Below are positions 1 to 5,736 of a DNA stretch of 18,551 nucleotides, piece after piece. The translations under genes and the position numbers were made by a program. The notes beneath the pieces are model-generated. The model worked only from the letters and a program-made list of their open reading frames with translations, made no database searches and had not been told where the DNA came from. The first letter of the stretch is position 1. The number at the start of each line of letters is the position of its first letter. Source of the DNA: Cytophagales bacterium (GTDB taxonomy: Bacteria > Bacteroidota > Bacteroidia > Cytophagales > Cyclobacteriaceae); NCBI GenBank assembly GCA_003537495.1, contig DPSB01000117.1, positions 1-18,551 on the forward strand, written 5' to 3'.

Positions 1-14
1 GAAACACCGCCTGC

Positions 15-473
15 TCAATTCTTTACCTTCTTGAATCCGTTCTTATTTAACAAAATAGCCGCCCGCGGACTTCTTACACTATGACTACAGTACACCAGTA
101 TCTCACGGTTTTTGTAAGCACTTAATTCCGAAAGTCTTTTTTCAAGATCATCAATATTGATATTAATGGCGTTGTTGAAATGGCCATAAGTGTTTCGCAT
201 ACTTCGCCCCTCAAACTCCGCTTTCGAGCGTACATCCAGCAAAACAACGTTTGGGTTAGCTGCAATGCGATCGCAAAATTCTGTTGCGCTTAGATTTTCA
301 AATTGAAGACTACTTTTCAAAACCAGTTTCATGTGGCAGGTAGCGCAGGTGCCGGGTTTGGTATGCACCACTTTATCGCACTCCTGGCCACATGGCATAC
401 ATACATACTCTGGTGTTTGAGCAGATAACCGAAAGCATATAAAGAGGAAGAAAAGTATGTTGAAGCATTTCAT
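15..473 (-). CDS. Exported heavy-metal-binding-domain/rhodanese protein, cut short by an in-frame TGA
   Basis: A 152-residue protein. Residues 1-18 form a signal peptide ending in LSA, so it should act in the periplasm. Residues 23-53 resemble the small heavy-metal-binding domain (YxCxxC, then CxxCHMKL). Residues 58-152 are a rhodanese domain with the usual LLDVR and the active-site loop starting at C129 (YCSHSVRSP), suggesting sulfur transfer or persulfide chemistry. The protein stops after GFKKVKN. Rhodanese domains normally continue with a Leu or Met, then AGG and a final helix. Behind the TGA, in the same frame, bases 1-14 read A-G-G-V, exactly the expected continuation. I therefore think this copy carries a nonsense mutation, or the sequence an error, that removes the last turn of the domain. 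It is the last visible gene of the ArsR operon; its ATG overlaps the DoxX gene's stop by 4 bases (ATGA). Confidence 0.8.
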   Translation of the reverse strand: MKCFNILFFLFICFRLSAQTPEYVCMPCGQECDKVVHTKPGTCATCHMKLVLKSSLQFENLSATEFCDRIAANPNVVLLDVRSKAEFEGRSMRNTYGHFNNAININIDDLEKRLSELSAYKNREILVYCSHSVRSPRAAILLNKNGFKKVKN

Positions 474-838
474 TGCTTACTGAGTTTCAGATGATAGTAG
501 TATGACACACCTGCAACAAGAAAGAATACCGGAAACAATAGTACATCAGTTATTGGCGAACCAATGGCGAGTAAAGAATAAACGGCTGCGGTCAAATCAA
601 ACACAAGCCCGGCATAGGCCCAGTCTTTAATCCGGCCCAGGCCTGGAATTAATAAAGCAATGCTTCCAGCGGCTTTACCTATTCCAATAAAACGAATAAA
701 ATATTCGGGGTAGCCCATCTGCCCATGGATAAAATCAATAGAAGCCTGATCGAGCATGATGTTGGGAATAGCAGAAAGCAACATGAAGCCTGCAAACAAG
801 ATGGTGGTTACCCAGTAAATAATGATGTCTTTTTTCAT
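470..838 (-). CDS. DoxX-like small integral membrane protein
   Basis: A 122-residue hydrophobic protein with four likely membrane segments, about residues 5-27, 48-66, 73-92 and 97-116. The pattern fits the DoxX-like family: a first helix running into a short loop with a P-N pair, then FIRFIGIGKAAGS and LIPGLGRIKDWAYAG. Members of this family in Bacteroidota often sit in operons with ArsR, SRPBCC and DUF1801 genes, as here. Their biochemical role is poorly defined, with proposed links to quinone or thiol redox chemistry. A rhodanese follows directly, which is compatible with a sulfur or thiol role, but that is inference. The gene begins 29 bases after the DUF1801 stop and its TGA overlaps the rhodanese ATG, so translational coupling is likely. 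Confidence 0.8.
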   Translation of the reverse strand: MKKDIIIYWVTTILFAGFMLLSAIPNIMLDQASIDFIHGQMGYPEYFIRFIGIGKAAGSIALLIPGLGRIKDWAYAGLVFDLTAAVYSLLAIGSPITDVLLFPVFFLVAGVSYYYHLKLSKQ

Positions 839-867
839 TTTGTAATTTGTTGATTCAAGGTAAGCGT

Positions 868-1272
868 TTATTTCAACCGTACCAGTTTTCCTTTTCTTTT
901 TACAATGTTTTTATAATCCCACTGAATTTCACGGCCTTTTGCAAGCCAACGTTTCAGGTCTTTGGTTTTGATTTGATCGGCTGAAGTATAGAAGATGGAT
1001 GCATCCTTAAACTTCTTCCCACGACTGTTAAGGGCTTCCTCATCAAAGTCGGCTCCGCTCCAAAACATCAGTCGCACACCGGCTTTCAGTTTATCGTATC
1101 CGGTTATCGGGTTGCCATCTAAAAACCAAACCGGGTGCGCATGCCAGATTTTGTTTTCAGCCTCTGGCAAGTGTTTGGAAATTTCATACGCCAGTACTTC
1201 GCAAATGGCTTTGTCTTCGAATTCTTTAGAGGCGTTGTATTCCAATATCTCTTTTGCAATCTTAATCGCCAT
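868..1272 (-). CDS. DUF1801 (YdhG-like) domain protein
   Basis: A 134-residue soluble protein with no signal peptide or membrane segment. The central part (WHAHPVWFLDG, then GYDKLKAGVRLMFWSGADFDE) matches what I know of the DUF1801/YdhG family, a small alpha/beta fold found in many bacteria with no settled function. The C-terminal part (SADQIKTKDLKRWL) also fits, including the closing run of basic residues. It starts 4 bases after the stop of the SRPBCC gene and is followed by the DoxX-like gene, so it is the third gene of the operon. DUF1801 genes are commonly found next to AHSA1-type genes in Bacteroidota; the meaning of the pairing is unknown to me. Confidence 0.78.
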   Translation of the reverse strand: MAIKIAKEILEYNASKEFEDKAICEVLAYEISKHLPEAENKIWHAHPVWFLDGNPITGYDKLKAGVRLMFWSGADFDEEALNSRGKKFKDASIFYTSADQIKTKDLKRWLAKGREIQWDYKNIVKRKGKLVRLK

Positions 1273-1276
1273 ATTG

Positions 1277-1780
1277 TTATTTCTTTAGCGTAGGTAACAA
1301 ACTTTCCAATTGATTCAAGCCCATGGTAAAACCTTCCTTGAATCCCATCGCAATAATTTTTTCAAGCGTTTCAAAGGTATCAACGGTTATAGTGATGTTT
1401 ACTACTGTGCCATTTGTTGAGTTACTAAAAACATTTTGCCAATGCATTCTCGAAAAATCAGGATTTAGTGTTCCGGCTTCATCACAAAAGGCATCCAACC
1501 CACTATAATTTTTTTCGGTTTCAACTTTTTCGTAGTCGAAGCGGCACCAATGCGTTTCGTTTTCCGGACTAATCATGGAGTATAGCCATATGCCACCAGC
1601 CCGAAGCTCTAACGATTTGGTTTTGTTTTGATAGGGTAGTGGTGCCCACCATTGGTCCAACAATTCTGCGGTAGTCCACGCTTTCCACACCAGTGGTAGG
1701 TCTGCTGCAAACTCACGCTTTACATGAATGGTTCTGTTTTCTTTGTTTACAGTAAAATCAAATAGCAGGTTCGTGTTCAT
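1277..1780 (-). CDS. SRPBCC / AHSA1-type START-like domain protein
   Basis: A 167-residue cytoplasmic protein of the Aha1-C-like (AHSA1) branch of the SRPBCC fold, a deep hydrophobic ligand-binding barrel. The N-terminal strand and helix ([20 protein letters not shown], then LLDQWWAP) are typical of the family. So are the central GGIW strand and the C-terminal helix with GFxxGF and LNQLESLL. Despite the family name, bacterial members are not shown to activate Hsp90; they are thought to bind small lipophilic ligands. Its ATG overlaps the TGA of the ArsR gene by 4 bases. ArsR-SRPBCC pairs of this kind are frequent, and the pair may sense or handle the same compound, but the ligand cannot be read from the sequence. 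Confidence 0.85.
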   Translation of the reverse strand: MNTNLLFDFTVNKENRTIHVKREFAADLPLVWKAWTTAELLDQWWAPLPYQNKTKSLELRAGGIWLYSMISPENETHWCRFDYEKVETEKNYSGLDAFCDEAGTLNPDFSRMHWQNVFSNSTNGTVVNITITVDTFETLEKIIAMGFKEGFTMGLNQLESLLPTLKK

Positions 1781-2097
1781 TTTTTTGGTTTTTTTAAGTT
1801 AATTAATAATGTGTCTAATTGGTTGAAACGCTTTTCCCAGATTTTACGAAACTGTTCAAGCCATTTATCAATCTCTTTCATTTTGTTGATTTCAAGTTGG
1901 TAATAAATCTCGCGACCGCGTTGTTCCGGTTTTACCAGTTCGCATTCGGTAAGGATGCGTAAGTGTTTAGATACCGCTTGCCGCGATGTATCAAAATGCT
2001 CGGCAATGGCATTGGGCGTCATGGCCTGCAAGGCAATAAGCGCAATAATAGCACGCCTCGATGGGTCGGCTATCGCCTGAAAAATATCTCTTCGCAT
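1777..2097 (-). CDS. ArsR-family winged-helix transcriptional regulator
   Basis: A 106-residue regulator. The start is set at the ATG ending at 2097 ([18 protein letters not shown]), which is how this family normally begins. A longer reading from 2145 would run through the operator and promoter described below, so it is unlikely. The winged helix-turn-helix covers about residues 26-60 ([28 protein letters not shown]), with the wing at GREIYYQL. The metal-binding Cys cluster of arsenic or cadmium sensors is absent, so it belongs to the metal-independent group often paired with SRPBCC genes. The C-terminal helix is rich in Trp and Lys and could mediate dimerisation. It heads a five-gene operon and probably represses it, because a perfect inverted repeat overlaps its own -7 element. 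Confidence 0.88.
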   Translation of the reverse strand: MRRDIFQAIADPSRRAIIALIALQAMTPNAIAEHFDTSRQAVSKHLRILTECELVKPEQRGREIYYQLEINKMKEIDKWLEQFRKIWEKRFNQLDTLLINLKKPKK

Positions 2098-2125
2098 GGT
2101 GTTAATTCTTTTTAAGAAACCATTC

Positions 2126-2147
2126 GGTTGCAAATATATGTGCAACC
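2126..2147. promoter_or_regulatory. Probable ArsR operator (perfect inverted repeat)
   Basis: A perfect inverted repeat with arms GGTTGCA (2126-2132) and TGCAACC (2141-2147) and an 8-base AT-rich centre. It lies 28 bases upstream of the ArsR start codon and covers the -7 promoter element on the minus strand. Its size and symmetry suit a dimeric winged-helix repressor, so autorepression of the operon is the simplest reading. That is inference; no binding data are visible. Confidence 0.6.
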
Positions 2148-2161
2148 AATTGATTTCACAA
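2131..2161 (-). promoter_or_regulatory. Bacteroidota-type promoter of the ArsR operon
   Basis: On the minus strand, TATATTTG (2131-2138) matches the -7 consensus TAnnTTTG, and a TTG (2159-2161) lies 20 bases upstream, within the expected -33 spacing. The transcript would begin around 2124, giving a leader of roughly 25 bases before the ATG at 2097. This supports the shorter ArsR start. Confidence 0.55.
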
Positions 2162-2266
2162 TAGCAAACCAGAATTTTTATTTAAAGTGAAATCAGGTTT
2201 TGGCCGAACGGTAACAGTCAATACCCTCAGAATTTCTACTTTAGTAAATATTAACCTGAATCTACC

Positions 2267-3208
2267 ATGCCATCCAGAAGACATTTTGTAAAAACCCTCG
2301 CGGCCGGAGCATTGTATATCCCCGCTTTCAATTTGTTATCGTGTAAACCCGAAAAAAAAGAAACTGTGGACACTGGCCTTAAAATTTCATTAGCACAATG
2401 GTCGCTGCACCGCGCCTTCGAGAAGGGCGAATTGCAGGCAGTAAACTTTGCAGCATTAGCCCGGCAGTATAATATTAATGCAGTTGAATATGTAAATGGT
2501 TTTTATCGCGATAAGGGTTCGGATGAACAATTCTGGAATGAGATGAAGCGTACAGCCGATAATGAAGGTGTAACAAACTTGTTGATTATGATTGATGAAG
2601 AAGGCGATTTGGGAAATCCGGATGCAGCCGCGCGCACCACGGCAATCGAAAATCATTACAAGTGGTTACATGCAGCTAATTTGTTGGGTTGCCACTCGGT
2701 TCGGGTAAACGCATTTGGGGAAGGCAACCGCGAAGAAGTACAAAAAGCAATGATTGATTCGATGCAACGGTTGGGAGAATATGCAGCTCCGCTTAATCTT
2801 AATATATTAATTGAAAACCATGGACTGTTTAGCAGCGATGGCAAATGGGTGGCGGAAGTAATACAGCAAAGTGGTAAAGCAAATTGTGGTACGTTACCTG
2901 ATTTTGGTAACTGGTGTTTAAGTGCCAAGTGGGGCACCACACAAATTGAATGTGCTGAAGTATATGATCGCTACCAGGGTGTGGTCGATTTGTTGCCTTA
3001 TGCGAAAGGCGTGAGTGCAAAGTCGTATGCATTTGATACCGATGGAAATGAAACCCGGATTGATTATCTGCGCTTATTAAAGTTGGTGAAGGATTCTGGT
3101 TTTGATGGGTACGTAGGTATTGAGTTTGAAGGCTTTGATATGGCTGAACCGGATGGCATCCGGGCAACGCAGAAATTATTGAAGCATTGTTGGGGACAGT
3201 TGTCATAG
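2267..3208 (+). CDS. Tat-exported lipoprotein of the sugar phosphate isomerase/epimerase TIM-barrel family
   Basis: A 313-residue protein. Its N-terminus has a twin-arginine motif (SRRHFVK, residues 3-9), a hydrophobic stretch and a lipobox LLSC ending at C26, so it is probably exported folded and lipid-anchored. The rest is a xylose-isomerase-like TIM barrel. Candidate metal ligands are E74 (VEYVNG), E183 (LIENHG), D212 (PDFGNW) and E286 (GIEFEG), spaced as in this superfamily. Relatives isomerise or epimerise sugars, or act on inositol and keto-sugar intermediates; the substrate here is unknown. Exported members with Gfo/Idh/MocA neighbours are common in Bacteroidota and may work on oxidised sugars outside the cytoplasm. 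Its stop is separated by a single base from that of the convergent oxidoreductase gene. No clear ribosome-binding site precedes the ATG. Confidence 0.85.
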   Translation: MPSRRHFVKTLAAGALYIPAFNLLSCKPEKKETVDTGLKISLAQWSLHRAFEKGELQAVNFAALARQYNINAVEYVNGFYRDKGSDEQFWNEMKRTADNEGVTNLLIMIDEEGDLGNPDAAARTTAIENHYKWLHAANLLGCHSVRVNAFGEGNREEVQKAMIDSMQRLGEYAAPLNLNILIENHGLFSSDGKWVAEVIQQSGKANCGTLPDFGNWCLSAKWGTTQIECAEVYDRYQGVVDLLPYAKGVSAKSYAFDTDGNETRIDYLRLLKLVKDSGFDGYVGIEFEGFDMAEPDGIRATQKLLKHCWGQLS

Positions 3209-3209
3209 A

Positions 3210-4307
3210 TCAAAGTTTCAACTCAATGCGCTTCCCGGTTTTAACGGCCAGATAAATGGCATCTACAATTTTCATATCCTTCAAACCCTCTTCACCGTCA
3301 ACGGGTATTTCAGCAATTTTATTATCCAGAATAATTTGTGCCATCTCGTCCATCTGCGTGGTTTGATGGGTAACATGTGGCAGTGTAAGTGGCCCGGCAT
3401 GGGTTCGCCCTTGTATTGGGCCATAACCGGTAGAAGGTTGTAGTTCTGCAAACCCCTTTTCGCCATTCAAAAAGAATTTATCTAAATTATTCATGCTGTA
3501 GGTTGACAGACAAGAGGCAACCGCACCACTCGCAAAACCTAATTGAAACTGTATCGTTTCATCTACACCTTCTTTAAATTTTTGCGGATCGGTTTTGGTT
3601 TCCTGTGCGGTAACCCAAACAGGTTCCTCACCCAACATGTATCGCGAACCATTGATGGAATAAATTCCAATGTCCATCATGGCTCCACCGCCTGCAAGAT
3701 TTTTTGTGAGTCGCCATTGACCGGGGTCGCCAATTCTAAAACCACTTAGTCCCTGAAAGAAAAGAGGTTTACCAAATGCACCCGCTTTGCGCATGCGCAC
3801 AACCTCAAGTGTGTTGGCTTCAAAGTGCATGCGGTAACCAATCAACAATTTTACATTTGCTTTCTTGCAAGCAGTCACCATTTCCAATCCTTCCATGGCA
3901 TTTAATGCCATCGGTTTTTCGCAGATAACATGCTTACCGGCTTGCGCTACGCGTATGGCTTGTTGGTGGTGCAGCGCGTTAGGTGTAATGATATAGACTG
4001 CATCAATATCCGGATTGTTCTTTATCTGATCGAAGTTTTCGTAGTTGTAACAATTCTTATCATCAATACCATATTTGGTTTGCCAGGTTTTTATTTTAGA
4101 AGGTGTTCCGCTAATTACACCGGTAAGTTTTGCCCGTTTGCAAGCAAGCATTGCCTCAGCTACGCGCGTGCCGTAACTGCCCAATCCCATAATGGCAACT
4201 TTTAATACGGGGCCTTGCGGGATTGTTTCGGGATACGACCAACCGGCAAGTGTGGGTAGCGCAACCGCTGCTGAAAGTTGTTGCAAAAATTGTCTGCGTG
4301 ATTTCAT
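3210..4307 (-). CDS. Tat-exported Gfo/Idh/MocA family oxidoreductase
   Basis: A 365-residue protein when started at the ATG ending at 4307, where a textbook twin-arginine signal begins (MKSRRQFLQQL). An upstream in-frame ATG at 4361 would bury this signal behind 18 residues and is less likely. After the signal comes a Rossmann fold with GLGSYG (residues 41-46) for NAD(P) and the family's EKP motif at residues 130-132. The substrate domain follows, with GGGAMMDIGIY and a closing helix. Members oxidise or reduce sugars and cyclitols; glucose-fructose-oxidoreductase-like exported forms carry the cofactor bound, which fits Tat export of a folded protein. Its 3' end faces the TIM-barrel isomerase gene, one base apart, and the two may serve one sugar pathway although they are on opposite strands. 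Confidence 0.88.
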   Translation of the reverse strand: MKSRRQFLQQLSAAVALPTLAGWSYPETIPQGPVLKVAIMGLGSYGTRVAEAMLACKRAKLTGVISGTPSKIKTWQTKYGIDDKNCYNYENFDQIKNNPDIDAVYIITPNALHHQQAIRVAQAGKHVICEKPMALNAMEGLEMVTACKKANVKLLIGYRMHFEANTLEVVRMRKAGAFGKPLFFQGLSGFRIGDPGQWRLTKNLAGGGAMMDIGIYSINGSRYMLGEEPVWVTAQETKTDPQKFKEGVDETIQFQLGFASGAVASCLSTYSMNNLDKFFLNGEKGFAELQPSTGYGPIQGRTHAGPLTLPHVTHQTTQMDEMAQIILDNKIAEIPVDGEEGLKDMKIVDAIYLAVKTGKRIELKL

Positions 4308-4486
4308 TGGGATAATGAGTTTGTTGAGAGGTAAGGTACAGTTTATCGTCAAAAAGGACAATCCATTTTAGTTGAAATGGTAGATATAATCAGCCTTCAC
4401 CCCGGATCGGATGTTTTTAACAATTTTTTCTCTAAGAATCTGTATCTTTTTAGCGTAACCTCATTTTTGGTAAGAGAAATAAAAAA

Positions 4487-5056
4487 ATGGTCGATACGGA
4501 TAGTTTTAAGAGTAAAGCAGATATTGAACAGGAAGCGGTGCTTATTCGCAGGGCCGTGAATGATCCTGAACAATTCAGACCACTGTACAACAAGTACTTT
4601 AAAGAAATATTCCGGTATGTTTTTAAACGTGTGGGTGATAAAGAACTTACGGCCGATCTTACCCAGCAGGTCTTTTTAAGTGCACTCACCAATTTAGGTA
4701 AATATCAATTCAGGGGCGCGCCATTCGCGGCATGGCTTTACAGAATTGCTTCCAACCAGTGCATGGATTACTTCCGCAAGAGTAAACGCGTAAGGCATGT
4801 TGTAATTGAAGAGTCGGCATTGGTTAACCTGGTGGATGAACTAACATCCGATCAAACAATTGAAGAATGGCATCAGCGACTTCCTCAAATTCTAGAATTA
4901 TTAACAGAAGCTGAATTGCAACTTATTGAATTACGTTTTTTTGAGGCGAGACCTTTTAAAGAAATAGCTGAGATATTGGAATTAACAGAGAATAACGCCA
5001 AGGTGCGTACATACCGGGTTCTTGATAAAATGAAAAAATTATTTGTACAGCGATGA
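4487..5056 (+). CDS. ECF-type RNA polymerase sigma factor
   Basis: A 189-residue sigma-70 family factor of ECF size. Region 2 spans about residues 31-100 (YFKEIFRYVFKRVGD, the DLTQQVFLSAL helix, then FAAWLYRIASNQCMDYFRK). Region 4 spans about residues 133-186, with the helix-turn-helix PFKEIAEILELTENNAKVRTYR. Regions 1.1 and 3 are absent, as expected for ECF factors. It directs RNA polymerase to a specific set of promoters, which cannot be read from this window. It is the first gene of a plus-strand operon continuing with a TonB-domain membrane protein, a T9SS cargo and a SprF-OmpA protein, so it may control surface protein production. No strong promoter is visible in the preceding 179 bases, which separate it from the divergent oxidoreductase gene. 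Confidence 0.9.
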   Translation: MVDTDSFKSKADIEQEAVLIRRAVNDPEQFRPLYNKYFKEIFRYVFKRVGDKELTADLTQQVFLSALTNLGKYQFRGAPFAAWLYRIASNQCMDYFRKSKRVRHVVIEESALVNLVDELTSDQTIEEWHQRLPQILELLTEAELQLIELRFFEARPFKEIAEILELTENNAKVRTYRVLDKMKKLFVQR

Positions 5057-5059
5057 AAC

Positions 5060-5064
5060 GGAGG
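5060..5064 (+). promoter_or_regulatory. GGAGG ribosome-binding site deciding the TonB-domain gene start
   Basis: A five-base Shine-Dalgarno core nine bases before the ATG at 5074. Most other genes in this window have no such sequence, so it is a notable hint for the 5074 start over the ATG at 5053. It lies just downstream of the sigma gene's stop codon. Confidence 0.45.
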
Positions 5065-5073
5065 ATACAAATT

Positions 5074-5736
5074 ATGAAACAAACTCTAACAGATGATGAA
5101 ATTGAAGTCTATCAAAACTTTGATTCGATTATCAAACAGGCTCGCACCCATTCCAGCAAATGGGTTTATTATGCTGGTGGTGCTTTTGTTATGGCAGTTC
5201 TGATTGTTTCGCTTTGGTGGAAGAACAACCCCGAAACTATATCGGAAAGTGTAAAGATTGATCAGGAGGTTATACCGAACATGCCGGAAGTAAGTAAGCC
5301 CGAGCCGACCATTTTAGTTGATTCGGTGCAGGCTGTTGTTATGGAAACGCAACCTTTACCAAATAAGAAAGTTAAGAAGCCAGAAGTAAAAACTTCTATT
5401 GAAGAGAAACCAAATTCGGTAGGGTATAAGCCAGCCGAGCCAGCCGGTGGCTATGAAAAATTATATGCTTATTTTAATCAGGAGCTTCAGTATCCGGAAA
5501 GTGCAGTTCGCGATTCAATACAAGGAGTTGTGGTAATTGATTTTGTGATTAATGTATCGGGTAAACCGGAGCAGATACAAGTTCAACAATCGCTTGAAAA
5601 AGCATGTGATACCGAAGCGATTCGTGTTATAGAAAATATGCAACCATGGTTGCCAGCTTCTTTTAATGGCAAACCGGTTCCTGCACGCGTGTCGGTTCCA
5701 CTTACATTCCAGTTACTTAAACGCAAACAAGAATGA
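5074..5736 (+). CDS. Single-pass membrane protein with C-terminal TonB domain, possible sigma partner
   Basis: A 220-residue protein: a cytoplasmic stretch of about 29 residues, one membrane segment (about 30-49, ending WW), a Pro/Glu/Lys-rich periplasmic linker (50-125), and a TonB C-terminal domain (about 127-215; YPESAVRDSIQGVVVIDFVI, later PWLPASFNGKPV). Classical TonB proteins carry ExbBD energy to outer-membrane receptors, but no exbB, exbD or TonB-dependent receptor is nearby. The position directly behind an ECF factor suggests an anti-sigma or signalling role, though no recognisable anti-sigma fold is visible in the short cytoplasmic part. The ATG at 5074 has a GGAGG nine bases upstream, rare for this group of bacteria. 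An alternative ATG at 5053 overlaps the sigma stop as ATGA and adds seven residues. The stop overlaps the next gene's ATG. Confidence 0.82.
   Translation: MKQTLTDDEIEVYQNFDSIIKQARTHSSKWVYYAGGAFVMAVLIVSLWWKNNPETISESVKIDQEVIPNMPEVSKPEPTILVDSVQAVVMETQPLPNKKVKKPEVKTSIEEKPNSVGYKPAEPAGGYEKLYAYFNQELQYPESAVRDSIQGVVVIDFVINVSGKPEQIQVQQSLEKACDTEAIRVIENMQPWLPASFNGKPVPARVSVPLTFQLLKRKQE

Noticed and set aside
15..17. TGA in the rhodanese as recoded selenocysteine or as a sense codon of a variant genetic code
   Set aside because: Other genes here (ArsR, sigma, SemiSWEET neighbours such as ThuA) end normally at TGA, and no selenocysteine element can be seen; a nonsense change is simpler.
2098..2145. Longer ArsR start at 2145
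   Set aside because: It would start inside the inverted repeat and upstream of the likely transcript start; family members begin at MRRD.
2237..2244. TACTTTAG as a -7 element for the TIM-barrel lipoprotein gene
   Set aside because: One mismatch to TAnnTTTG and no TTG at the right distance.
4308..4361. Upstream ATG of the Gfo/Idh/MocA gene
   Set aside because: It would place 18 residues before an excellent twin-arginine signal.
4363..4380. Hairpin CCATTT-6-AAATGG between the divergent oxidoreductase and sigma genes
   Set aside because: Arms of only six AT-rich bases with no U-tract and no conserved position; may be chance.
4443..4450. TATCTTTT as the promoter of the sigma operon
   Set aside because: One mismatch and no -33 TTG; cannot be told from AT-rich background.
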